64,000 bases of DNA from Candidatus Woesearchaeota archaeon (GTDB taxonomy: Archaea; Nanobdellota; Nanobdellia; Woesearchaeales; GCA-2686295), in the NCBI GenBank assembly GCA_013202845.1, contig JABMPT010000005.1:1-64000 (forward strand). The letters are read 5' to 3'. A program made the position numbers and the translations under genes. Positions 1 to 8,922 of this stretch are shown in pieces; the stretch's first letter is position 1, and every line of letters starts with the position of its first letter. Under the pieces are notes generated by a model, which did no database searches, had not been told where the DNA came from, and was given only the letters and a program-made list of their open reading frames with translations.

Positions 1-92
1 AAAGTCACACGAGACGCTAAAAGCGTCGTGACCAAAGGAACATATGTGTTAACGGAAACGACCGTCTATTCTCATTTGAGACTTATATTGTT

Positions 93-1232
93 CTACCAAA
101 TCTTCGGAACCACTTGTATACCTTTCTTCTTAAGATGAGCTTTAACTTCTTTAGGCGTTCGTTTGTCATCTAACGAGAATTGTTTGTCTCCTTTTTCATG
201 AAGATGTTTGTAAACTGTTCTTCCACCGGGATTTGGCACCCCTCCAGTTCCTATTAGGTCTACCATTGGAAATAATTCATTTCGTAAATCTTCATTTTCT
301 CTTGAACTCAGAGCAATTGAAACATCTGGCAGAGATAGACGCAGAGAAGTTACTATCGATTTTAAAATATCTGGTTTTACAGTTGTTTTGCAAAGCTTTT
401 CTGTTTCTGTTGATTCAATTATTTTCTGATATTCTTTATCATAAAGAATCTGGCCAATAAGAGTCTGATATCTAGACAAATCAATTGTTTCAGCATCTTT
501 GAGTGTCGGAACTGATATACAAACATTGGCGCCTTGTTCTCTAAGAAGTTCTGTATGTTGATGTAACCTGTTTACTTCCCACGAAAATTCCTTCCAAAGA
601 CCAAATAATGAACCAATCCCTATATTTTGATAACCCAAATCAATCGCTTTTTCTGGTTCTCTAAATCGTCTTAAAAAATCACTTTTTATGCTATTCTTAT
701 TATGATGAATGTCAAATATCGTAGGCGCATATGATTCCTGAAAAAGAATAAAATGATCAACACCAAGATCGCGAATTTCTTTTAAAGTTTCTGACGATAA
801 GTATTCAAACTCAATCCAAGGATTCAGATTTTCTTCCTTTAGAATCTTAACACTTTTGAGTATCAAGTCCTTATATTTATGCTCTGGAAGAGTTCCGCCA
901 ATCAATATTACATTATTAACACCGGACTCTCTTATTGCTATCGCTTCTTCTCTTACTTCGTCAGGAGTCAAGGTTATTCTCTCTAAATCTTTATTGCTCA
1001 CTCTGTAGCCACAGTATGAACAATCATTTACACATTGATTCGTAATATATAGACAAGTGTAAAAAGAAGCTATATCACCAATATGTTTGGATTTAACCGA
1101 TGCAGCCACATCCATTGCTTTCGAGAGAATATCCTCATAACTACGGCAATAACTATACATTCTATCTATCCTACTAGATTCAACAAATCCTGATACAATT
1201 TCGTCTACGATAGCTTTATCTCCGTAGTTCAT
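93..1232 (-). CDS. Radical SAM protein, ThiH/HydG-like (2-iminoacetate synthase-like)
   Basis: CxxxCxxC motif in ITNQCVNDCSYCGYR; QESYAPTIFDIHH..., GIGSLFGL and C-terminal GTGGVPNPGGRTVY segments resemble ThiH/HydG. Confidence 0.8.
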   Translation of the reverse strand: MNYGDKAIVDEIVSGFVESSRIDRMYSYCRSYEDILSKAMDVAASVKSKHIGDIASFYTCLYITNQCVNDCSYCGYRVSNKDLERITLTPDEVREEAIAIRESGVNNVILIGGTLPEHKYKDLILKSVKILKEENLNPWIEFEYLSSETLKEIRDLGVDHFILFQESYAPTIFDIHHNKNSIKSDFLRRFREPEKAIDLGYQNIGIGSLFGLWKEFSWEVNRLHQHTELLREQGANVCISVPTLKDAETIDLSRYQTLIGQILYDKEYQKIIESTETEKLCKTTVKPDILKSIVTSLRLSLPDVSIALSSRENEDLRNELFPMVDLIGTGGVPNPGGRTVYKHLHEKGDKQFSLDDKRTPKEVKAHLKKKGIQVVPKIW

Positions 1233-1666
1233 AGTAACTCTCCTGAATATGTCTGATGACGTTTAATATAATCCTTATAAGCCAAATCTATTCCAAATAC
1301 TGAGAGAGGAAAAAGAACTTTCGAAGCAATTCTTATCGGAATTGACTGCTTAAATACACCATAATTCTTTCCATTCTCATCAACACCATATTTTTCTATT
1401 AGAAATCCGAAATTCTTTGGATGAGGTGTTAAATTGACTCCCCAACCAACACTATATGCTCGTTCAAGTCTAAACTCTGATTTAATTTGTTCTATAGTGA
1501 ATCCTTTATTTAACATATTACTAGCAGCAGAGCTAGCAGCTCCATTAAAATACAAAACAAAAAGCAAACTTCCACCAATCACCATTTTTATTAAAGGTTT
1601 AACCCCTATATTGGCAGGAATTTTTCTTTTGTTATCTAATATTAAGACAGATTCTTCTAAATCCAT
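1229..1666 (-). CDS. Hypothetical protein with one or two hydrophobic segments, 4-nt overlap with radical SAM gene
   Basis: ORF; hydrophobic stretch MVIGGSLLFVLYFNGAASSAAS; overlaps the downstream start (1229-1232). Confidence 0.6.
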   Translation of the reverse strand: MDLEESVLILDNKRKIPANIGVKPLIKMVIGGSLLFVLYFNGAASSAASNMLNKGFTIEQIKSEFRLERAYSVGWGVNLTPHPKNFGFLIEKYGVDENGKNYGVFKQSIPIRIASKVLFPLSVFGIDLAYKDYIKRHQTYSGELL

Positions 1667-1759
1667 TATAATTTCCTCTACATATAACTAAGCCTTCTTA
1701 GTCGTTTTATTAGTTCTTTTTTCATAATAATGGTAATAAAGAAAAGAATATAAACTTAA

Positions 1760-1780
1760 GTTGTCATCTTTTACGACAAC
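1760..1780. promoter_or_regulatory. Inverted repeat GTTGTC-N9-GACAAC next to TATA box of the TrmB gene
   Basis: GTTGTCATCTTTTACGACAAC followed directly by ATTTATAAAA; start codon at 1811. Confidence 0.5.
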
Positions 1781-1810
1781 ATTTATAAAAAACAACTCCT
1801 TATAAACATA

Positions 1811-2509
1811 ATGCTTGAAAAACTACAAAGACTTGGCTTGACAGAAAAAGAGTCCCTAATATATCTTGGATTAGTTAGACAAGGAGAGTCAACTGCAAAC
1901 CAAGTAGCCAAACAAACGTCAACAAATAGAACTGTAACCTACAACATACTCCAACAACTCATCGAAAAAGACTTAATTACCTATATCAAGAAAGGAGGAA
2001 AAAGATACTATTCTATCGCCAACCCAGAATCATTACTGTACAGAGTAAGAGAACAAGAACACCTTGCACAAGAATTAGTACAAGAAATAAAAAAAGTTCG
2101 TGTCGAACCAAGTTCCTATAAGAATGTTGAAGTACTGGAAGGAAAAGAAGGAGTAAAAGTGATCCATGAAGAAATAAGAAAAGCAAAAGGATTAAGGATT
2201 TTGAATGCAACAGGTTTGATATTTCAACATTTAAAATATGGTGCAAGGCATTTAGTAAAAGAAATTGAGCTAGAATCAAATGCAAAAATAATTGCTAATC
2301 AATCGATGAAAAAAACACCTCTAGTGAAATATCAGTTTGAAAGAAAATACTTGCCAAAAGAAGCAGAGAACTACGCAACAACCTTCATTTTCAACAACAA
2401 AGTTATAATTCAAGTGCTAAAAGATAAACCATTTATGATCATAATAGAAAACAAAGAGGTCTATGATGGTTATAAAAAAGATTTTGATGTGTTGTGGGAA
2501 AAATTATAA
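1811..2509 (+). CDS. TrmB family transcriptional regulator
   Basis: N-terminal winged HTH LGLTEKESLIYLGLVRQGESTANQVAKQTSTNRTVTYNILQQLIEKDLI; TrmB-like architecture. Confidence 0.8.
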   Translation: MLEKLQRLGLTEKESLIYLGLVRQGESTANQVAKQTSTNRTVTYNILQQLIEKDLITYIKKGGKRYYSIANPESLLYRVREQEHLAQELVQEIKKVRVEPSSYKNVEVLEGKEGVKVIHEEIRKAKGLRILNATGLIFQHLKYGARHLVKEIELESNAKIIANQSMKKTPLVKYQFERKYLPKEAENYATTFIFNNKVIIQVLKDKPFMIIIENKEVYDGYKKDFDVLWEKL

Positions 2510-2550
2510 ACCAAAAGCTTAAAAAGAATAATCTATTTAATTAATACAGT

Positions 2551-2814
2551 ATGAAAGAAACTTATCTTGCTTTAGCGTTTATTTTTGGAGCACTTATTTT
2601 TCTAAATACAAAAATAGAAATCCAAGATGATGATTTTAAAGAGCTCACAGGCAAAGTAATTTCTGAGGAGAAAATTGCTAATTTTCAAGAAGATATAGAA
2701 ATACAAAAGAATGAATTGAGAGAATGCTGTTCATTCACAGACGATGAAGGGAATGAGAAATCATGTTTTGCCATGGCAGGCTTCAGCTGCGACTACTGCA
2801 GTACTTTCTGCTGA
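2551..2814 (+). CDS. Small N-terminally anchored/secreted Cys-rich protein
   Basis: 87 aa; N-terminal hydrophobic helix; six Cys in the C-terminal third (ECCSF..KSCFAMAGFSCDYCSTFC). Confidence 0.6.
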   Translation: MKETYLALAFIFGALIFLNTKIEIQDDDFKELTGKVISEEKIANFQEDIEIQKNELRECCSFTDDEGNEKSCFAMAGFSCDYCSTFC

Positions 2815-2858
2815 CTTTGCTTCTTATATTTATTTTCTATTTGTTAGAACATAACTAG

Positions 2859-2886
2859 TATCGAGTCCGATATATCGAAACCGATA
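2859..2886. promoter_or_regulatory. Two adjacent 14-bp dyads TATCG-N4-CGATA, putative PadR operator
   Basis: TATCGAGTCCGATA then TATCGAAACCGATA, immediately upstream of TATA-like TTTAAATATA. Confidence 0.65.
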
Positions 2887-2921
2887 CATTTAAATATAAC
2901 CTAGTATTAAGTAATAATACA

Positions 2922-3440
2922 GTGATGCGCGGATACCTTAAAATACTCACCTTGAAAGCATTAAAAGAAGGTGAGAAAACAGGCTACAGCTTGATGAAGT
3001 ATGTAGAAGAGAAAACAGATAGTAAACCAAGCTTTGGCTCAATATACCCACTTCTAGAACAATTATTAAAAGAAAAACTTGTTAGTTGCAAGGAAAAAGA
3101 CAATAAAAAATTCTATTCTCTTACTGATAAAGGTAAACAAGAATTAAAAGACCTTCTGAAAAAGAAAGACGAAGTGCTGATTAAGATAGAGGAAGGAATG
3201 AAACTCTTTATAGCAGTCTCTGGTGAAACAAAATACAACGACCAGCTAAAAGCTATCGAGATGATGAGAAAAGGAGATATTAATTTCCAAAAAATGATGG
3301 AACAAGCAGAAGAGATAGGTTCTAATGAAATGCAAAAAGTGATGATGCAATTAATACTAGAAAATAAAATAGACAAAAACAAAAAAAAGATAAAAGAGAT
3401 AATGACTAAAGCAACAGAGGAGTTGAAGAAATTAAAATGA
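2922..3440 (+). CDS. PadR family transcriptional regulator
   Basis: LKILTLKALKEGEKTGYSLMKYVEEKTDSKPSFGSIYPLLEQLLKEKLVS is PadR winged-helix-like; start GTG 2922 or ATG 2925. Confidence 0.85.
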   Translation: MMRGYLKILTLKALKEGEKTGYSLMKYVEEKTDSKPSFGSIYPLLEQLLKEKLVSCKEKDNKKFYSLTDKGKQELKDLLKKKDEVLIKIEEGMKLFIAVSGETKYNDQLKAIEMMRKGDINFQKMMEQAEEIGSNEMQKVMMQLILENKIDKNKKKIKEIMTKATEELKKLK

Positions 3441-3486
3441 CAAAAAATAAAATTTTTTGGCATACAAAAACCGGAGGTTTTTGATT

Positions 3487-4179
3487 ATGAACAAAGAAGT
3501 AATAATCGAACTAAAGAATGTATGGAAGACATACAAGATGGGAGCTGTTGAAGTGCATGCTCTGCGTGGACTGACATTGAAAGTGCATAAAGGAGAATTT
3601 CTTGCGATAATGGGGCCTTCAGGAAGCGGAAAAAGCACAGCCATGAACATGGTTGGATGCCTGGATGTGCCTACAAAAGGAAGCATATACTTATCTGGAA
3701 AAGACATATCACATATGAGAGAATCTCGATTAGCTCAGATAAGAGGCAAGAAGGTAGGATTTATTTTCCAAACTTTCAATTTACTAAACACTCTAACTGC
3801 AAAAGAAAACATCAAGTTACCTATGACATTTCAAGACATTGCAAGCGAAGAAAGAGAGAAAAAAGCAGAACAACTGCTTGAAATGGTGGAATTAGGTGAC
3901 AGAATGGATCACAAGCCAACAGAGATGAGTGGTGGACAGCAGCAGAGAGTGGCTATTGCAAGATCACTCTCGAATGATCCAGAGGTTATTCTTGCTGATG
4001 AGCCAACAGGCAATCTGGACAGCAAGACAGGTGAGAGAGTATTAGATTTCCTAAAAAGACTTCATAAAGAAGAAGGAAAAACCATAGTCATGGTGACTCA
4101 TGATAGACGAGTTGCTGAGCAAGCTCAGAGAACTGAGTACTTGAAAGACGGAATAATTGTAAAAAACTTAAGAAGGTGA
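3487..4179 (+). CDS. ABC transporter ATP-binding protein, MacB/LolD type
   Basis: Walker [10 protein letters not shown], signature [15 protein letters not shown], Walker B ILADEPTG; start at MNKEV preferred over the ORF start 3457. Confidence 0.95.
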   Translation: MNKEVIIELKNVWKTYKMGAVEVHALRGLTLKVHKGEFLAIMGPSGSGKSTAMNMVGCLDVPTKGSIYLSGKDISHMRESRLAQIRGKKVGFIFQTFNLLNTLTAKENIKLPMTFQDIASEEREKKAEQLLEMVELGDRMDHKPTEMSGGQQQRVAIARSLSNDPEVILADEPTGNLDSKTGERVLDFLKRLHKEEGKTIVMVTHDRRVAEQAQRTEYLKDGIIVKNLRR

Positions 4180-4185
4180 TATGAG

Positions 4186-5388
4186 ATGAAGAAAATAATT
4201 TTGTTTGCAACGATGTTGTTGCTGCTAATTAGCATAGTATCAGCAGCTGATACTCCTAGTTTAACAGCGACATTGATGAAATATGAACCGCAACCAGCAG
4301 AGCCTGGAAAATACACAACGGTTTTCATAAAAATGGACAACACAGGAACAGGAACAGCCCAGAATGTTATCCTGGAGATAATACCTGAATACCCCTTCAG
4401 TCTTGATCCTGGTAAATCAACCCAAGAATATGTTGGAGCTCTTGGAGGAGGAAGCTTTCATGTAGCAGAATTCGACCTTAAAGTCGATGAGGGTGCTACT
4501 GAAGGAACAAACACTCTTAAGGTGAGGTACAATATTGATGGCGACCAACAAATTTGGGTTGAACAAGAATTGGATGTAAGTGTCCAAACCCAGGATGCAG
4601 TTCTGTCAATTGAAGAAATTTCCACTGAACCTGCAGAAATGGCTCCTGGAAGCAGCGGAACAATAAAACTGGTCTTGAAAAACATGGCATACTCAACACT
4701 GTCAGACATCAAGGTAAAGATTGATTTAGCATCATCCAGTTTGCCATTTGCTCCCTACAACTCCGCATCTGAGAAAAACATTTACCAATTAAAACCTGGT
4801 TCAACACACGAGTTCAATTTTGACATAATAGCATTTCCAGATGCAACAGCTCAGATCTACAAGGTGCCAGTCAATATAACCTATTATGATAATATTGGCA
4901 CTGCTTACAGCAAGGATGATCTTATAGGAGTCGTGGTTAACTCTGAGCCGGACATAAAGGTGGTTGTAGACAGTACAACACTCCTTGCAGAGAAGAGAAT
5001 CGGTGACATAGTCTTAAAAATCGTCAACAAAGGACTGAATGACGTAAAATTGATGAATATGAAACTCTCTGATAGCGAAGATTTGGAAATTCTGTCATCA
5101 AGCAATGAAGAGTATATCGGAAACCTTGACTCTGATGATTTTGAAACAGTTGATTTCAGGATCCTTTTCAAAGGAGAAGACACTGTTGAAATACCTTTGG
5201 AACTAGACTACATGGACAATAATAACAACTACTACAAGGAGGACCTTACCTTAAAACTGAAGGTTCACAGTGCTGAAAAATTAGGCACATCAAACGGAAA
5301 AGGAGGAATATACTTCGTAGTAATAGTTGTTGTAGCAGTAGTAGCATTCATAATCTACAGAAGAAGGAAAAAGAAAAAACAACATTAG
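4186..5388 (+). CDS. Exported CARDB/COG1361-like protein with C-terminal TM helix
   Basis: Signal peptide, repeated beta-sandwich domains (PGSSGTIKLVLKNM...), C-terminal TM and RRRKKKK tail; between ABC ATPase and permeases. Confidence 0.75.
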   Translation: MKKIILFATMLLLLISIVSAADTPSLTATLMKYEPQPAEPGKYTTVFIKMDNTGTGTAQNVILEIIPEYPFSLDPGKSTQEYVGALGGGSFHVAEFDLKVDEGATEGTNTLKVRYNIDGDQQIWVEQELDVSVQTQDAVLSIEEISTEPAEMAPGSSGTIKLVLKNMAYSTLSDIKVKIDLASSSLPFAPYNSASEKNIYQLKPGSTHEFNFDIIAFPDATAQIYKVPVNITYYDNIGTAYSKDDLIGVVVNSEPDIKVVVDSTTLLAEKRIGDIVLKIVNKGLNDVKLMNMKLSDSEDLEILSSSNEEYIGNLDSDDFETVDFRILFKGEDTVEIPLELDYMDNNNNYYKEDLTLKLKVHSAEKLGTSNGKGGIYFVVIVVVAVVAFIIYRRRKKKKQH

Positions 5389-5389
5389 A

Positions 5390-6607
5390 ATGCTTTCTGA
5401 CTACATAGTCATGGCCCTGCGGAGCCTCGCAAGGCGAAAGCTCCGCTCATGGCTAACAATGATAGGGATATTTATCGGAATAGCCTCGGTTGTATCCCTA
5501 ATAAGCCTTGGAGAAGGCCTTTCCAATGTTATAGAGTCACAGTTTGACATTGTTGGAACAGATGTTCTCACCATAACTGCCACAGGAAACAATTTTGGAC
5601 CTCCAGGATCCGGAGTTACTGACCCTCTCACAATATCCCAACTCGAGGCTATTGAAAGGGTTGGAGGAGTGGACTTTGCAGTTGGAAGAATAATTGAAAT
5701 AGGTACTGTGGAATTCAATAATCGAGTTGAAATATCTATAATAGCCAGTCTTCCTGATGGTGAGAGGGGAGAACATATGATTGATCTTCTAAATTTCGAG
5801 GTTGATAGGGGCAGGCTTCTTAACCCTGGTGAGAGAAACAAGGTCATGGTTGGAGATAGTTTTGCAGACAGTGATAGATTTGGAAAACCAGTACAATCAG
5901 GTTCTCGCTTATACATTGAAGAGCGGCAATTCGAAGTGGTTGGAGTTTTGAAGAAAAAAGGAAGTTTCGTCGTGGACAGCACCATTATCATGAATGATGG
6001 TCAAATGCGAGAACTATTCGAAGTTGATAGTGAAGAATTAGATGGAATTGTTGCACAGGTAAAGAAAGGAGTTAGCATTAGCAAAACAAAAGAAGATATT
6101 GAGAGATTACTTAGAAAAGAGAGAGATGTGAAGCTTGGACAAGAAGACTTTGGCGTTGAAACAGCTGAAGCAGCACTATCAACAATCAACTCAACATTAT
6201 TTGCAGTGAAATTATTTGTGTATCTGATAGCAGCCATATCATTAATTGTTGGAGGAATTGGAATAACCAACACAATGTATACTACTGTTCTTGAGAGAAC
6301 AGACGAGATTGGCATCATGAAAGCTATTGGTGCCAAGAACAGAACCATATTCACATTGTTTTTCATTGAATCAGGATTCTTAGGGATAGTAGGAGGAATA
6401 ATAGGGATAATACTCGGAGCTTCACTAGCAAAAGGACTTGCTTTTGTTGGGCAAGTAACACTGGGAAGCGGTTTAATAAATGCAGATGTAAGCATGACCT
6501 TGGTTATTGGATCACTATTGTTTTCCTTCATTGTTGGAACAATTTCAGGATTATTGCCAGCATTAAAAGCATCCAAAATGAATCCTGTTGACGCTTTAAG
6601 GAGTTAA
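5390..6607 (+). CDS. ABC transporter permease, FtsX/MacB type
   Basis: ALRSLARRKLRSWLTMIGIFIGIASVVSLISLGEG; GIGITNTMYTTVLERTDEIGIMKAIGAKNRTI. Confidence 0.92.
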   Translation: MLSDYIVMALRSLARRKLRSWLTMIGIFIGIASVVSLISLGEGLSNVIESQFDIVGTDVLTITATGNNFGPPGSGVTDPLTISQLEAIERVGGVDFAVGRIIEIGTVEFNNRVEISIIASLPDGERGEHMIDLLNFEVDRGRLLNPGERNKVMVGDSFADSDRFGKPVQSGSRLYIEERQFEVVGVLKKKGSFVVDSTIIMNDGQMRELFEVDSEELDGIVAQVKKGVSISKTKEDIERLLRKERDVKLGQEDFGVETAEAALSTINSTLFAVKLFVYLIAAISLIVGGIGITNTMYTTVLERTDEIGIMKAIGAKNRTIFTLFFIESGFLGIVGGIIGIILGASLAKGLAFVGQVTLGSGLINADVSMTLVIGSLLFSFIVGTISGLLPALKASKMNPVDALRS

Positions 6608-6608
6608 A

Positions 6609-7826
6609 ATGAATTCAGACCTAATAATACACTCGGCGAAGAGTCTTTTTACACGAAGAACAAGGTCCTCTCTAACAATATTATCTATATTGATAGGTAT
6701 AATGGCTATCTTCACTCTGATAAGTTTTGGAATGGGTTTGTCAAAGTATGTTACAGAAATCTCAGCTGATATGGGAGTGGATAAGCTTGTCATACAGCCA
6801 AAAACCATGGGTGCAATGCCCATTCCTGAAAAGCAGTTGAGTCAGGATGATGTTGATTTTATAGCGAATGTTAAAGGAATTAAAGATGTAACAGGTCTAA
6901 TGATCCAATCAGCAAAGATACAGCCTGACGAAGACACTAAACCAAAATATTTTTTCTTAATGGGATTTACAACAGAAACGGAAGAAATGGAAATCGTCCT
7001 TGAATTGATGACTGTTGATTTAGACTCAGGCAGGATGCTGAAAAAAGGTGATAAACTAAAGGTTGTCCTAGGTTATAACTATCAGTTGCCGAATAAGATA
7101 TTTGAAAAATCAGTAAGAGTGGGAGAGAAAATTCTATTGAATGATATTCAAGTAGAAGTTGTTGGTTTCTTTGAATCTGTTGGCAATCCACAAGACGATT
7201 CAAACATATACATGACTTATGAAGGTGTTGAAGAACTTCTTGGAGAAGAGCAGGGCTATGAGTGGGTAATGGCAAGAGTAGAACCTGGTGAGGATCCACA
7301 AGCCTTAAGCGAGAAAGTTTTTGATAAACTAAGAAAATTCAAAGACCAAGAAAAAGGTAAAGAGGATTTCTTTGTTCAGACTTTTCAGGAACAGATAGAG
7401 ATGTTCACTAATATCATGCAGGTTCTAAACGCTGTTTTGGTGTTGATAGCTCTCATCTCTGTCTTTGTATCAGGCATAAACATTATGAACACAATGTACA
7501 CATCTGTTCTTGAAAGAACAAAAGACATCGGCATAATGAAAGCTATTGGAGCGAAAAACAGCGATATCCTAATAATATTTGTCACTGAAGCAGGTGTTCT
7601 TGGATTAATAGGAGGAATAGCAGGTGTTTTAGTTGGATATGGAATATCAAGTCTTGCAGGCTTTGCAGTAGGCCAGGCAGGTTATACCTTCCTGAAACCA
7701 GCATTTCCATTAGTATTAATAATTGGCTCATTATTATTTGCAACCATTACAGGCGCAGGCGCAGGATTAGCTCCAGCTATTCAGGCTTCTAAGCAGAAAC
7801 CTGTCGACAGTCTGAGATATGAATAG
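6609..7826 (+). CDS. ABC transporter permease, FtsX/MacB type (second)
   Basis: SLFTRRTRSSLTILSILIGIMAIFTLISFGMG; GINIMNTMYTSVLERTKDIGIMKAIGAKNSD. Confidence 0.92.
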   Translation: MNSDLIIHSAKSLFTRRTRSSLTILSILIGIMAIFTLISFGMGLSKYVTEISADMGVDKLVIQPKTMGAMPIPEKQLSQDDVDFIANVKGIKDVTGLMIQSAKIQPDEDTKPKYFFLMGFTTETEEMEIVLELMTVDLDSGRMLKKGDKLKVVLGYNYQLPNKIFEKSVRVGEKILLNDIQVEVVGFFESVGNPQDDSNIYMTYEGVEELLGEEQGYEWVMARVEPGEDPQALSEKVFDKLRKFKDQEKGKEDFFVQTFQEQIEMFTNIMQVLNAVLVLIALISVFVSGINIMNTMYTSVLERTKDIGIMKAIGAKNSDILIIFVTEAGVLGLIGGIAGVLVGYGISSLAGFAVGQAGYTFLKPAFPLVLIIGSLLFATITGAGAGLAPAIQASKQKPVDSLRYE

Positions 7827-7863
7827 AAAAATTATTTAAAGGTAAAAAAGAGGTGTTCAATTT

Positions 7864-8922
7864 ATGAAGTCCATCCTTTCACTTCCAGATTATGTGAGGA
7901 GACTTCCTGAAAAAAAGAGGGAGTTGTTCTTAAGATTATATTATGTTAATGAAGATACTGGTTATCTGAAAGTCCCTAAGGAAATGAAGAAATGGGTTAT
8001 TTCTCGTTTTGGATCTGTAAAAGCTGTCGAGAAGCAAAAAGTTGTCAGGGTTGACAACAATATAACTTGTGAGTCTGCTTTGTTTAATGAACTGAGAGCT
8101 ATGAGACCTATAGAGTCTAACAACAATGGAAACACTCAGAAATTCATAAAAGAAAAGAAAGGAGGGAATTTTTGCAAGCCAAATACTAATACTGCAAGAG
8201 ATGTTTTTGGCAGAGTAAAGGGAAAAAACTCTACAACAGGAAGCAATATTGCAAAATATGATTCTCTTCATGGTTTGGTTATATTCAAAGAACATAATCC
8301 TCTGAAGTTCAAGCTCAAAGATGTTAAGAATTACTTGGAAACAGCTGAGAAATGGATAAAGAAAGGATATAAGAAACATCCTGAAAGAAAATACCCTTAT
8401 ATTATGTGGAACTGTCTTTGGAAAGCAGGGGCTAGCATTGTTCATGGCCATATGCAGATGGTTTTGGCAAAGGACAAGCATTATGGTACAATCGAGAAAC
8501 TCAGACGGTTTGCAGAAGGATACAAAGATGTTTTCAACTCAGATTATTATGATGACATCTATAATTCTCACAAAGCTGTTGGTCTTGGTTTTGAAAAGAA
8601 AAGCAATAAAATAATTGCTCATCTGACACCTGCAAAAGAGAAAGAGGTCATAATCTTCTCTAAAAACCTGAAAAACTGCTCAGAAGCTCTTTATCGAGCT
8701 CTAAAAGCATATCTTGCTATGGGCGTTGAGAGTTTTAATGTCGGCATATATCTTCAACCATTAGATAATTATTGGAAGATGCCAGTGATTGCAAGATTAG
8801 TGGACAGAGGAAGCCTTTCAAACAACACAACAGATATTGGTGGTATGGAAATGTTTGCGGGTTCAATGGTTGTAGCTTCAGATCCATACAAGGTTATCGA
8901 AAAAGTGAAGAAAGAATTCTGA
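7864..8922 (+). CDS. HIT-superfamily protein, GalT-like
   Basis: HxHxQ motif in GASIVHGHMQMVLAK. Confidence 0.65.
   Translation: MKSILSLPDYVRRLPEKKRELFLRLYYVNEDTGYLKVPKEMKKWVISRFGSVKAVEKQKVVRVDNNITCESALFNELRAMRPIESNNNGNTQKFIKEKKGGNFCKPNTNTARDVFGRVKGKNSTTGSNIAKYDSLHGLVIFKEHNPLKFKLKDVKNYLETAEKWIKKGYKKHPERKYPYIMWNCLWKAGASIVHGHMQMVLAKDKHYGTIEKLRRFAEGYKDVFNSDYYDDIYNSHKAVGLGFEKKSNKIIAHLTPAKEKEVIIFSKNLKNCSEALYRALKAYLAMGVESFNVGIYLQPLDNYWKMPVIARLVDRGSLSNNTTDIGGMEMFAGSMVVASDPYKVIEKVKKEF

Noticed and set aside
5401-6576. Long antisense ORFs (5401..5991, 6001..6576, minus)
   Set aside because: Lie fully antisense to a well-supported FtsX-type permease; composition is the reverse-complement shadow of a TM gene.
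8894-8922. 29-bp convergent overlap between HIT-like and APH-like genes as a regulatory antisense site
   Set aside because: Simple tail-to-tail overlap common in compact genomes; no added structure seen.
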